Assembly: GCA_947561395.2 (NCBI GenBank)
Contig: OX387192.1
Location: 7,786,221-7,850,220, forward strand
Direction: 5' to 3'
From: Buxus sempervirens
Taxonomy: Eukaryota; Streptophyta; Magnoliopsida; Buxales; Buxaceae
Length of the DNA stretch: 64,000 nucleotides
Shown here: in pieces, positions 34,601 through 45,604 of the stretch
How the letters are laid out: each line of letters opens with the position of its first letter
How positions within the stretch are numbered: position 1 is the stretch's first letter
Made by a program: the position numbers and the translations under genes
Notes under the pieces: generated by a model
What the model saw: only the letters and a program-made list of their open reading frames with translations
Told to the model about the DNA's origin: nothing
Databases searched by the model: none

Positions 34601-36685
34601 GAAAAAGAAAGCAGGAAATACACTGGGACTTGTTAATCAAGGCAATAGTCAAGATAATCCCAGAGCAAAGGACAGAAAAACAAAAAAAATGGTGATAGAG
34701 CAAAAGCAAAAGGAAAAGGCGAAGGTTACAAAAGACCTCCAAAAGGAAAATGGAGAAAAGCAAAAAGGCAATGGCAAGGCCCAAGCGGCCGAGAAAAGAG
34801 TAGAACATGAATCGACCCATTTACAAAAGACTTTGAGCCATATTCCCTTTCTTTCATGAGCTAAAAACCTCAGCCTTCGTTTCGTCCTACCAAAAAGTCC
34901 TTTCTGATTGCAGAAAATGTGACAATAGGATTCATGCAGATCTATGATGAAGGAATCTAAAAAGAAGAACGAGCTTTTGCAAGACACAAAGCAAAACCTG
35001 AAAATGAAAAGATAAGAATTTAGGCCCTATATCCCTTCATTTCTTAGATTTAAAACCAAGCCAATGTTTCATCCTAATGTAAAGACCTCTCTGATCTATG
35101 AGACATGATGTACGAATCGGCCAAAACCCGTAACTGGGACTGGCACTAACCCAAGGGAAAAGGAAAAGGGAAAAACCCTCAATTGCAAAATCCTGAAACC
35201 ACCCTGAAGAATTGGGTCAAGGTGAGAGAAAAAAAAACTGGGAAAGGGGGAACACCCTTTGAAGCACCCTTCATCTTTTCAGCCTTTGTTGGCGCGAGCC
35301 AAGAGTCTCATGGGATTGTGTGTCGAGCACACCGTCCCAAAACACCTCGAGCTAACAAGGCAATTCACCATGACCGTTGGTCTCGCCTCTCTTTTAAAAT
35401 CACTTGTACAAATTCCCAAAAAAAAAAAAAAACTTTTGAAAATTGTGTCATTTCAGTCATGTGCACTGGCATACACATTAAAAGCAAGTAAACCGCGGAT
35501 GCTTACCTCTGTTCAAATTTCAGATACCTCACTGCTTTGTGAGAATTTTGTAGGCCCAGGCAAGGCAAAAGAACCAGGAGTCAAGAAATGTCAAGAAGCC
35601 AAGAACAAAAGAAAGGCAAGACAGTGGAAAGCCGATGCGGTAATATGCCGGCAGGGGGAATGGCAAAGACTTCCTTTGTCCCTAAAGCTGACTCTTTTCC
35701 CCAGCAGAATGTCCAAGAAACCTGAAGCTGTATGTCAAGACCATGCCCAGTCTGAAGAGGTTGGTTTTGCAAAAGAAAGACAAATGCAAGAAGGCTTCCG
35801 CAAATCCTCAGTGGATCGGTCCTTTCAAAAGAAGCCCCAATTTTGCTTAAATGATGATCTCCTCCTCAGAACAGGGAGGGCCTCCACTTAGAAAGACAAG
35901 AGCCAGAAGGCCGATCAACTCACGCTCGACAAGAAGGAGCTGAGTCATGCAAAAAAGTGAGATGGCAGGGACTCCCACCAATCCCCAGTGGAGTTACTTC
36001 GAACTGGGAAGCCCTACCTTATTAAAACGGGGACTGGCAGAAGCACCCTTCCCACTGGAAAAGCAGAAAGGGACAAAGAACCTCTGAAGAAGAAGAAGAC
36101 AAAAAGAAGAAATCTTCGGGCATGATGGCCCCATTTGTAAATTTTTCATTTCCCACTTTTGTAAATAGAGTAGGACAGGTGTGTGGGCTCCCTTGAGGCA
36201 CCGAGCAGCACTGAGAGCACCTCCTCGCCAAGAGCATCTCCTCCTTCTTCGCTCCTTCCAGTCCTTAATCCAAACCCTTTTAAAAAAAAAAAAAAACTGT
36301 CCTCAAAAGTCCCAAGTCTAAAAATCTGAAATCTGAAATCAAATCCCAAATCTGAAATCTGAAGTCACCTAAAAGTTGTAATGGAACAGACAAGAGAAAG
36401 AGAAAACTGTTGAGTGCCTTGCATCAACGTCAAAACGGGTTGATAAGCTTAAGTCCAACCCCATCCTTTTTAATCTAAATCAAAATTAGAAGTTGCTCCG
36501 AGAAGCCCGAAGTGGGTGAGCAAACTTCGAAATCTTAGTGGAAATCTTTTCGTGTTTCCACTGCTTTGAAAATCAAAAGGATTTAAGCTCGTCAATCATG
36601 ATGACAGAAGTGCAAGGCGCAAAAACAAGGTTCTTCTTTTTCTTTGCCGTTCATCCCCAAGGAGACTCCGGCAAAGAGGGACTGC
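28616..36685 (+). mobile_element. Internal region, copy 2
   Basis: Same length (8070 bp) and order as copy 1, shifted by 11186 bp: primer-binding site 28619-28636, minisatellites 30572-31148 and 31278-31981, gag 32135-33713, polypurine tract 36671-36685. I saw only scattered substitutions relative to copy 1 (for example cttcccc against cttcctc near 30497, and a stop in the Lys-rich frame near 35889) and compensating A-run length changes near 35228 and 35419. Confidence 0.9.
32135..33713 (+). pseudogene. gag of the gag-only element, copy 2
   Basis: Carries the same in-frame stops and the same A7 frame change as copy 1, so these lesions predate the duplication. A few substitutions distinguish it (for example QRSLICSAQKWF against QLSLICSSQKWF). 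Confidence 0.85.
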
Positions 36686-39600
36686 TGTAAGCACCTTATT
36701 TTTGCACCCCTGGAATTGCTAAAAATGAAAACCCTGGTAGAAGTCAAACCCCGAAGGGACAAAAGTTGACTTTCTGATTAAGTGATATTTGGCCACCTTG
36801 CTTTATGTCATTGGATAGAGAATCTCGACACGATTCCAACGCAACTGAGTTTGCAGGAATCGGAGTCCGGATGAAGGTTCTGTGGGCGGTCAAACTTGGG
36901 CGGAGCCAAAAGTTGACTTTCTGGTGAAATCCGATCCAGGTGCTTACCCCCATGCCATTGGATAGAGGGCTCCGATACGATTCTAACGCAACTGAGTTTG
37001 CCCAAATCGGAGCCCGGATGAAGAAGATATGAGCTGACGAAATTCCCGAGTAGCAAAACCAGTAAACTGCGCACGTGGCAAAAAGCTGCACACGTGGCGA
37101 GTTGCACAGGAAAATATCTCGGGGATCAAATCCGTAAATATATAAACATTCAAAATATCCCAGGGACCAATCTGAAAATATTTGAAAATATCTGAATAAA
37201 ATAATATTAAACCAAAATGTCCCAGGGACCATATCTTAATTTTCGGATTTTTTAAACAAACCCGTGGCGGCATTTAATGTTTAATGATTTTGTCGCTCGC
37301 GCTGAGCGACAGGAGCTTGGCGCGAGCTGGCCGCCAAAGTGGGCGGATGCCCATTTTTCCTTCTATAAAAGCTCCAGTAGCCTTCATTTGCGGGGGTTCT
37401 GCATTTTTTTGGTTCGGCATTTCTTGGGGGTTGGACATTCTGTTGTCCCTCAGCACTCGAAGGTAGTCTGGGCTACAATCTTCCCCAAAGAAACCACACT
37501 CTTGGCCATTCCTTTCTTCCCCTTCTTCCTCGTCAAACCCGAAGGTAATCTTGCTCTTGGTGTGAGAAGGAGGCTCTGGCTGCAGCGCGTTGGCTCCAAG
37601 GAACCCTCCGCCCTACTCTACAAAGACCTGGAACCAAGGTGAGCTCTCCATTTTCTTTTGTTCAATATATATATAAATCAGGCTTCCTATGCATCTCTAA
37701 TATCTTGTTTGTCATTGTTTGTTTGATTCGAATTCGAAGGGGAGCACGTTCCTTGTGATCGCACCTCTCTTGTATCCCGATAAAACCCCCCTTTCCCTTC
37801 TTCCTTAATCGTGTTTTCTTAGTTAGTGTTTTGTTTTCAAAGTTTTATGCATGTTCTGTAATGTTTGGGTGTTCGGATTTGTAGGTTTGCAAAGAGGTTT
37901 GATCCTCACAAGTTAGGTTAGATTAATTTCCAAGTATGTTAGAGGTCTGCTGCGGTTCTAAGGATCCCCAGAAACCAGTTACAGAGCTTAAAACCAGTCG
38001 AAAATGGAGTTTGGGGAGAAAAAAACAGAGAGTCAGGGTCTGCGCTGAGCTCACGCTCACCTTGCGCTGAGCTCGCGCTCACCTCATGCTCACCTAAAAT
38101 TGGATGCGCTCACCTCGCGCTCACCTCGTGCTCACCTAAAATTGGATGCGCTCACCTCGCGCTCACCTCGTGCTCACCTAAAATTGGATGCGCTCACCTC
38201 GCGCTCACCTCATGCTCACCTAAAATTGGAGGCGCTCACCTCGCGCTCACCTCGTGCGCACCTAAAATTGGATGCGCTCACCTCGCGCTCTCCTCGTGCT
38301 CACCTAAAATTGGATGCGCTCACCTCGTGCTCACCTCGCGCTCACCTCATGCTCACGTAAAATTGGATGCGCTCACCTCGCGCTCACCTAAAATTGGATT
38401 CGCTCACCTCGCGCTCACCTCATGCTCACCTAAAATTGGATGCGCTCACCTCGCGCTCACCTCGTGCTCACCTAAAATTGGATGCGCTCACCTCGCGCTC
38501 ACCTCGATTTTTGGGTGCGCCCACTTCACCTTTACCTTAAAAAATCCCAAAAATGCCCTTTACCTTAAATAAAATCCCGAAAATGCCCTTTACCCTGAAA
38601 AATCACAAAAATGCCCTTTTCCTTAAAAAATCCCGAAAATGCCCTTTACCTTAAATAAAATCCCGAAAATGCCCTTTACCCTGAAAAATCCCGAAAATGC
38701 CCTTTACCTTGATAAATCCCTCCCTAGTACAATGAGCCAGTTTTTTTTCTCTGACAGAGTGTCTATCTTGTGTTTTTTTGTGGGATTATTGCTAGATGTG
38801 AATGATATTTCCGAACCGGATAAACCAATAGGGTTTTTGGGTCACCCGGAAACCCGACAGGGGACTTGGACTCCCGGTCCAACTTGACTTCCAGTGGGCC
38901 TTCCAACGGGGCCCACCAAGCCCAATAAACACCAAAGCATGCCATTAAAATAACTTAAGTAAAATGAACAATTTGAACCGGGCGGGCCAAACCCAATGCG
39001 GCCCACCCGAGCCTTGTTATGCGAAATTGATGCATGAATTGCGTGGTTTGGCCGAGACCAAGGGCAAGGGCCTACCGGGCCCGCCAAAGCCCACCAACCG
39101 AACCAAGGAAGGGTACAAACCCTAACTTCCGGTAACTGGGGCTTACAAGCCCAGATTTGGACTGCGGGCCCCAAGCCCAGTGTCCAAATAACTTTGGCAA
39201 AATTAAAAAGATAAATCCAATAAAAAATACTTGGACACCATGTGGGCCCACCTTAGGGGCCCACAAACCGGTCCGGCCCACTTGTGCATGAAAAACACTT
39301 AATCTTCAAATCTGAACTTAAAGTAAAATCAATTGAACTAACCAAAGCCCAAAGGACCTCTCAGGCTAGACTGAGGTCCACAAGGGTACACGGGCTTGAC
39401 TAAGCCCACCAAGGATACCGTGGGCCTTCCAACGGGGTCCACCCAACCAGACTCAGATCACCTAAGTAATCAAGATAAAAGCAACTAAAGGGACCCACAC
39501 CACTCAGGTGGTCCCGCCAGACTTAACCAATCTGCATATCGGTTTAGGAATCGGGTGAGACCAAAGTAAGCTGACTCAAACCAGGACAAACCTAAGGGAC

Positions 39601-39790
39601 CCGTCATCCGACGGGGTGGACCGGAGTGTCTACGGACTTCCCCGGACCGCAACCGAGACCCTACTTAGAATCTCAAAGCCGCAGACCAAAAGCCCTAATA
39701 GACAAGGTTAGGCACCCAGGTGTCCGCCTGCACCCCATCAGGCGGTGGCGACTCCGAATTCCCACGTGCCGCGTTTCTGACGCGCGCACA
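36686..39790 (+). mobile_element. LTR3 (3' outer LTR, 3105 bp)
   Basis: Starts TGTAAGCACC after the polypurine tract and ends CGCGCGCACA directly before the CCAAT duplication. It shares its first 2.6 kb of markers with LTR2, but it has its own changes in the last 350 bp (cacctaag, ccaatctgc, gtcatccgac, cttccccgg, agccgcag, tttctgacg). Confidence 0.92.
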
Positions 39791-39795
39791 CCAAT
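39791..39795. repeat. Target-site duplication CCAAT, right copy
   Basis: Exact match to 14100-14104. The minus-strand integrase frame resumes immediately. Confidence 0.92.
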
Positions 39796-40432
39796 CTTTG
39801 AAACTCACTACCATTTTCTGAATGATCTTCTTTATGTTCTTATTCGCTGCTTCTACTGTCCCATTCATCTTTGGTCTGTACGGAACTGACTTGTGGTGGG
39901 TGATCTGAAATTGCTCACACATCTTCCTCATGTCCTTGTTCTTAATGTTTGAAGCATTGTTTGATACTATGGCATTTGGCAAACCATAGCGACAAATGAT
40001 GTTGTGCTTTAAAAACTTAAGAACGTGGCTACTTGTGATATTTGCATATGAAGCTACTTCTACCCATTTGGTGAAATAATCGATTGTTACAAGTATAAAC
40101 CTATGTCCATTCGATGCCTTCGGAGAGATCATTCCAATGACATCTATGCCCCACATAGAGAAGGGCCATGGAGATGTCATGTTGTGCAATTCACTTGGAG
40201 GTGCATTGTTGTTATCAGCATACACTTGGCATAAATGACACCTTTTGACATGTATATAGCAATTGTGCTCCATCGTCGACCAGTAATATCCCAATCACAG
40301 AATCTTCTTGGCAAGCATATGCCCGTTCATATGGGGTCCACAAACTCCTCCATGTACAGTTTCAACTAACCTTTCTGACTTAGTCTTGGCAACACATCTG
40401 AGTAGGATATCGTTGTGTGATTTCTTGTACAA
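39791..40432 (-). pseudogene. Integrase zinc-binding and catalytic core of the resident pol
   Basis: The minus strand reads an HHCC zinc-binding region (VHGGVCG..MNGHMLAKK..., then CYIHVKRCHLCQ) and an rve core (WPFSMWGIDVIG; ILVTIDYFTKWVEV; SVPYRPKMNGTVEAANKNIKK). The first catalytic Asp (in WGID) and the Glu (in TVEAAN) are present. The second is replaced: the expected TDN-type motif reads VSNNAS, Asp to Asn. Integration activity should be lost. The gene is cut off at the CCAAT site and continues at 14104. It would join cDNA ends to chromosomal DNA if intact. Confidence 0.88.
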
Positions 40433-41040
40433 CTACTCACCACTTAGTAAAAACTGACCTGCCAACCTCTGTATTGTTCTTTTCTCTGTAGAAGTGACAT
40501 TTTCTGGCAAACTTCGATCATTTAGGAAATTATTAATGTCTTGAAACCATGGTACTTCTTTTTCTGGTGTTTCTTCTAGAACAAGGCAATAAGCAGGTTC
40601 ATCTTTGACTTCAATTTCCAGTGGTTTAATATCAACACCTTCTGGCATGCTGACCATTGAAGCCAATGTTGTTAGAGCATTCGCAAACTGATTTTTGGCC
40701 CTTGGCATATAATTGAAGGAAATTCGAGTGAATTTGGTGCTTATTTCTTCCAAATACTGGTGATAGGGGATCAATTTGTGATCCTTGGTTTTCCATTCAC
40801 CAGTTGTTTGGAAGATGATAAGACTCGAATCTCCATATACGTCAAGTTCCTCTACTTCATGGTCTAAGGCAGCTTGCAACCCAATTATGCATGCTTCATA
40901 TTCTGCAATATTGTTTGTACATTGGAACCTCAACTTTACTACGATTGGGATGTGTGCCCCATCTGACTTGATCAAAACTGCCCCTATTCCATTTCCATCC
41001 ATGTTGGCGGCCCCATCAAAGAACATTTGCCAAGAGCTTT
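40433..41040 (-). pseudogene. Second RNase H domain of Tat-type pol
   Basis: The minus strand is open for 198 codons. MFFDGAANMDGNGIGAVLI carries the first Asp, NIAEYEACIIGL the Glu and LDVYGDSSLII the second Asp. The fourth acidic position, normally in NQFADAL, reads NQFANAL (Asp to Asn). The extra, archaeal/plant-like RNase H between the usual RNase H and integrase is a marker of the Tat lineage. It sits directly upstream of the integrase as expected. One dead catalytic residue here and one in the integrase suggest G-to-A type decay. Confidence 0.85.
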
Positions 41041-41330
41041 CACTTTCCTCTTCTTCAGTAAACAGGATTGCCTCATCAGGAAAATTAATTAGTCTTCAAA
41101 GGTTGGTATTCTGGGAAAGGGTGTGCAGCTAAGTGATCAGCAATGGCTTGACCCTTAATTGCCTTCTGAGTGATGTATGTGAGATCTAATTCAGAGAGTA
41201 ACAGCTGCCACTTTGCCATTCTGCCAGTTAAATCCGGTTTGCAAACAGATACTTCAAAGGATCCATTTGGGATATCAGTAAGGTGGAATGACTAAGGAAA
41301 GAATGCCTCAATCTCTGAGTTACCCATACT
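41041..41330 (-). pseudogene. C-terminal end of the first (RT-linked) RNase H
   Basis: In broken frames the minus strand reads VWVTQRLRHSFLS, LISQMDPLKY and LTGRMAKWQLLLSELDLTYITQKAIKGQAIADHLA, the usual end of the gypsy RNase H and its connection. Frameshifts occur near 41260 and 41095. The sequence stops abruptly at 41330, where the CACTA terminus begins. The reverse transcriptase, protease, gag and 5' LTR of this element are not in the window. Confidence 0.8.
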
Positions 41331-41990
41331 CACTACAAAACTGTTCACTTTTACCGGCGGTTCTAAAACCGCCGGCAAAACTAAAAAACCGCCGGCTTAA
41401 CATTTGCCGGCGGTTTTCAACGATGCCGATGGTCCTCCTCGCCGGCAAATGATTTTGCCGGCGGTTGTGCCGGCGGGTTTTAAAACCCGCCGGCAAACCC
41501 AAATCATAGCCGGCGGCCAGAATAACCGCCGTCTAAAGTGTTACCCGGCGGTTAATGTGGCCGCCGGGGAATGGGTTAGACTTCCCTGACCCAATTGCCG
41601 GCGGCCAATTAAACCGCCGGCGATTATATACGCCGGCGGTTTATTTGCCCGCCGGCAAATTGGTTAGAAATCCTGACCATATGCCGGTGGCCTGAAAACC
41701 CGCCGGCTATTATATATACCGGCGGATAGAGTCGCCGCCGGCATATCGGTTCGACGTATCTCACAGATTTGCCGGCGGCCATTGACGACGCCGGCTATTA
41801 GATATGCCGGCGGATATTGTAGCCGCCGGCATATTGGTTGGACTGATCGAACTGATTTGCCGGCGGCCAGAAGAAACACCGGGTATTTGATAAGCCGGCG
41901 GTTTTTATGGCCGCCGACAAATGTGTTAGACGGACCGAACTATTGACCGGCAGCCACTATAACCGCCGGTAAAAATATTACAGCGTTTTT
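41331..41990 (+). mobile_element. CACTA (En/Spm-like) terminus with subterminal repeats
   Basis: The sequence begins CACTACAAAACTG, the hallmark terminal inverted repeat of CACTA transposons. It is followed from about 41353 to 41975 by some 30 copies of GCCGGCGG/CCGCCGGC in both orientations, the dense subterminal array to which the transposon's own DNA-binding protein attaches in known CACTA elements. It cuts the minus-strand pol at 41330. A matching right end (..TTTTGTAGTG) was not found inside the window. The element may extend to the ORF1-like gene at 63556. Confidence 0.78.
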
Positions 41991-42640
41991 TCTTCTTTTT
42001 AATGTCTACTCCGATTTTTTTTTTTTGACCTGTACATTTTGCCTTTAAAACTAAATGTATACACATGTAAAAACATCTTATGGTTACAAGCAAATCTTTT
42101 CAAATGCCACAAGAAAGATCAAATTAACATAAATAAAACCTTGACAATTAATAAAAGTGCTAATACATTGTATTTCCATAAAACATACTTACACTCTAAC
42201 AATTAATTTAAAAAGATATGGTCATTAAAATGTTTAATAATTGTGTCAAATACATGTAATTAAACTAAAAAATTCAATAGCTCTTCAATTATAATCATCG
42301 CTTGCTGGTGCGCCTTCCAATAATGCACAAGTTGATTCATCCTGTTTCCTGCAAAAAATAAAAATAGAAAAATTGATAAATTTAACATGAATGTTATATG
42401 ACAAATAAACAATATAAACCGCCGGCGTAAAACTTTCAATTATATAACAAACATTTGCAATTACTCAAATTGAGTTTTCCTATACACTAAATTAAAAGTG
42501 ATTAATTAATTTCAAATTAGATTTATTTTAAAATCCCTAAGGAAATAAATAAATATAAAAATAAATAATAATAATAATAAATAGCCCAAAATACATTAAA
42601 AAATGCCAGCTATTTCTTAATAATAAAATTCTAAGTCTCA
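41991..42640. other. AT-rich stretch, no gene seen
   Basis: One further subterminal-type motif (accgccggcg) occurs at about 42418. Otherwise only AT-rich sequence with a short ATA/AAT microsatellite near 42560. Confidence 0.5.
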
Positions 42641-42826
42641 ATCAATAAAGATAAACCTAAATTTCGGCAGCACCTCTCCTAAAATGGAAGGGGTGACCAC
42701 GCCCAAATAAGTCCTAAAATCAAATAACCTGCAATCAATAAAGATGAACCTAAATTTCGGCAGCACCTCCCCTAAAATGGAAGGGGTGACCACGCCCAAA
42801 TAGGTCCTAAAATCAAATAACCTGCA
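42641..42826. repeat. 93-bp tandem duplication
   Basis: Two units start at 42641 and 42734, each containing tttcggcagcacct and aaatggaaggggtgaccac and ending caaataacctgcaat. A diverged single copy occurs at about 53024-53085 (aaatggaagggtgaccaagc). The sequence may be a non-coding module of CACTA elements, but that is from memory and unverified. Confidence 0.8.
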
Positions 42827-43831
42827 ATAACCTACAATTAAATCAAATAACCTGCAATAACCTACAATGGTGTTGTACCTATTTGCATTTACACGTCCTT
42901 TCTTTGAACAATACAAGTGTTACTACAAGTTTAATCTTTCCACGATATAAGAATGCAATCACTATAAAATTGTGCCTTTATGGCGAGTCTCAGAGCGACA
43001 GCTTTATGAATACAAATTGATAGAACTGAATAAGAACATGCAAAAACATACATCAATATTCAATTCTAATTTGGCTTGATGCCTTCATACTTCAATTGAG
43101 AAACAGGAGGCTTCCAAAAGTAGTTACTCACCATTATTTTGGATTATAAATAAAGAAAGGGATATTGACATGCATGTTGCACGTATAATTAAAGATGCAT
43201 GGCTTAAGTGCAGAGGTTCCTATAGTGTGTTAAGTGAGCAACAACTGCACTAAGGCTAAAAGAAAATTGTTACTCATTCCATACAAGTTAAATGAGCAAA
43301 CTTTTACCAAACATATAGTACGTTTACCATGATATAGTTTTCTATGTGTGGGTAAGCTGTAACTTGGATATAGTTTTCTAAAACGATGGTGGACTGCTCA
43401 CTGAAAATTACAGTTAAAAGCTTTAGCTTATTATCTAAAATAAGATGTCAGAAAACTGTTAAGTGCCGGGGCCCTAATGAAGGGATTACTTTTTCTTGGA
43501 TTGGAATCTATATTTGTGTGCCTTGGCATTATTTATAGGTTTTAAGTGCCTCAAAAATTTGTTTATTTCAATTTTTTTTGAGTGATGTAATTTACATTAA
43601 ATGCATATAGAAGTTTATTATCAAAACTAATATAATCATATGGTGTCAAATTCCCCCACGAAACTGTTCGCAATCTGTTGCTCCTTGTTGAAGCTATTTC
43701 TAAGACAAGCTGCCCTTTCTGTCACACTTTATAATTTTGTTTCGCTCATTGTATTTATTTATTGTTTGTTTGTCTATTTTATTTTGGCCTTTCAGCCTAT
43801 GATTTTATTCTGACTTGACCAATCTCTGCAG
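42827..43831. other. AT-rich spacer, no gene seen
   Basis: No coding exon could be supported. The only notable item is a 38-bp segment (43042-43079) identical to 51283-51320. The expected first exon of the carrier gene, with a start codon, is not visible here. Confidence 0.5.
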
Positions 43832-45604
43832 GCTTGATAAAACTAAGTTTTATGTTGTAGGAGCTGGCCTCTTTACTGGGGTCACAGTTGCGTTGTACCC
43901 AGTCTCTGTTGTAAAGACCAGGCTTCAGGTTGCTTCAAAGGATGCTGCTGAGAAAAATGCATTTTCTGTTATCAAAGGAATACTGAAAACAGATGGTGTT
44001 CCTGGTTTGTACAGAGGGTTCGGTACTGTCATAACTGGTGCGATTCCTGCCAGGATTATTTTCCTCACAGCTTTGGAGACTACAAAAGTGGCTGCTCTTC
44101 GGATGGTTGAACCATTTAAGCTTTCTGAACCAGTAGAGGCAGCCATAGCAAATGGAATTGGCGGGATGACAGCATCAGTTTTTGCCCAGAGTGTGTTTGT
44201 TCCAATTGCTGTGGTATGGATCTCTTATCTATTTTGAATGCTCCTGTGACATGACTTGAAGTTGCAGATTTTATTCACATTGGTTATAAGCACTTACTTC
44301 TAGAAGTTAACATGTGATTGTGTGTATTTCTTCACTAATACATTGGGCAAAACTTTCACTGTTTTGTCACACAAGAAAACATTGTCTGCTTCAAATGCTA
44401 ATTCCCATACAAATTGATTCTTTATAGGTTAGCCAAAAGTTGATGGTGCAAGGATACTCAGGTCATGCAAAATATAGTGGGGGCCTGGATGTTGCTCGTC
44501 AGGTTCTTAAGTCTGAAGGTTTTCGGGGACTATATAAAGGATTTGGCCTGTCAGTTATGACCTATTCCCCATCTAGTGCTGTATGGTGGGCTAGTTATGG
44601 TTCTAGCCAACGTGTCTTCTGGAGGTGAGACATACTGTTTGACTGGCTCTTGTGCTAAATACATTGGAATGGATCTTATGTTTACTTTGTAACTCAGGTC
44701 TGAAAGGTTTATTTTGTGTAGTTATCCTCTCGAGTGGAGTGTAGTTGCTATTGTATCTCTATTTTTTATGGGCATACTACTAATCCAGTGGCCATATGGA
44801 TAACATAGTTAACTTTCTGAAAATGGGGAATTGGTCTAAACGTCTTGTTGCTTTTACAAAGATTTCTTGCTTGAGGTATTGAAGGTTCCTTTCCTCCATG
44901 GATTTTTGTGCCCCATGCCCTTCACAAGGCAAGGTCACCAAATTTGATGTAGATCCCTCCTATAGAGCTGGGAAAGGACAAAATAAAGTGTTACTGCGTC
45001 ATGAGAGAAGTTTATACATCAGAAAGCTCAAAGTGTGAGTTTTGTCTAATTTTTTGGCTGTATGCCAAACCAGAGACTGGTCAACCATGTTTTAAGTGTC
45101 GGCTGGTACTGAGTCATACCATCTAGTAAAACTCTATAACTTGATACTGGTCAATTCCAGTACCATAAAATACTGGTATTTATGTTATGAGATTTTAAAC
45201 CTTGTGTTCAACATCTATATCTTTAAATAATTAAGTTAGTGGGTTTTGTGCAAGCAATCATGGTAAAATATGTCATGATTTCTATTCTCATTACCATATA
45301 TTATTCAATTAACAATTTAGCTTCCACATTGTTGTGTAGTCCTTTTTTTTACATATTTTAAACAAAGTTTAATATCTTAAAAACATTTTATTGGTTCTCA
45401 TTATCATGAAGACCGAAATTTAAAATATTTTCCCTTTTCCTCTTGTTCTTCTTTGGAAGGCTGTTAGACCATGGACCTGAGGATAATGAGGTTGTTCCAA
45501 GTGGGCAGACAATAGTATTAGTTCAAGCAGCTGGTGGAATTGTGGCTGGTGCTATAGCGTCCTCCATAACGACTCCATTGGACACCATTAAAACTCGCTT
45601 ACAG
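43832..45604 (+). pseudogene. Mitochondrial carrier (SLC25A44-like), internal exons only
   Basis: Three in-phase exons with good splice sites: 43832-44213 (after ctctgcag, donor gtatgg), 44428-44624 (after tttatag, donor gtgaga) and 45460-45604 (after ttggaag, donor gtattt). They encode most of the three mitochondrial-carrier repeats: YPVSVVKTRLQ (repeat 1), VPIAVVSQKLM (repeat 2) and PLDTIKTRLQ (repeat 3), plus GLYRGFG and GLYKGFG. The closest family I recognise is the plant group around Arabidopsis At5g15640, related to animal SLC25A44. The start exon and the last exon (end of repeat 3) are missing. The acidic residue of the second signature motif is Ala here. No stop or frameshift was seen in the three exons. 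Reading: an incomplete copy, captured or truncated; a real gene with very long introns is less likely. Confidence 0.75.

Larger units (their letters stand above)
14105..39790 (+). mobile_element. Tandem gag-only LTR retrotransposon (three LTRs, two internals)
   Basis: Structure: LTR1 14105-17429, internal 17430-25499, LTR2 25500-28615, internal 28616-36685, LTR3 36686-39790. Both internals are 8070 bp and nearly identical. The outer edges carry CCAAT duplications and interrupt an integrase gene. The internals hold a primer-binding site, two minisatellites, a decayed gag and a polypurine tract, but no protease, reverse transcriptase, RNase H or integrase. This fits the class of terminal-repeat elements that keep only gag, which depend on enzymes from a related autonomous element. 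The resident Tat-type pol and the gag type suggest a Tat/Ogre-like partner, but that is inference. Confidence 0.9.
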
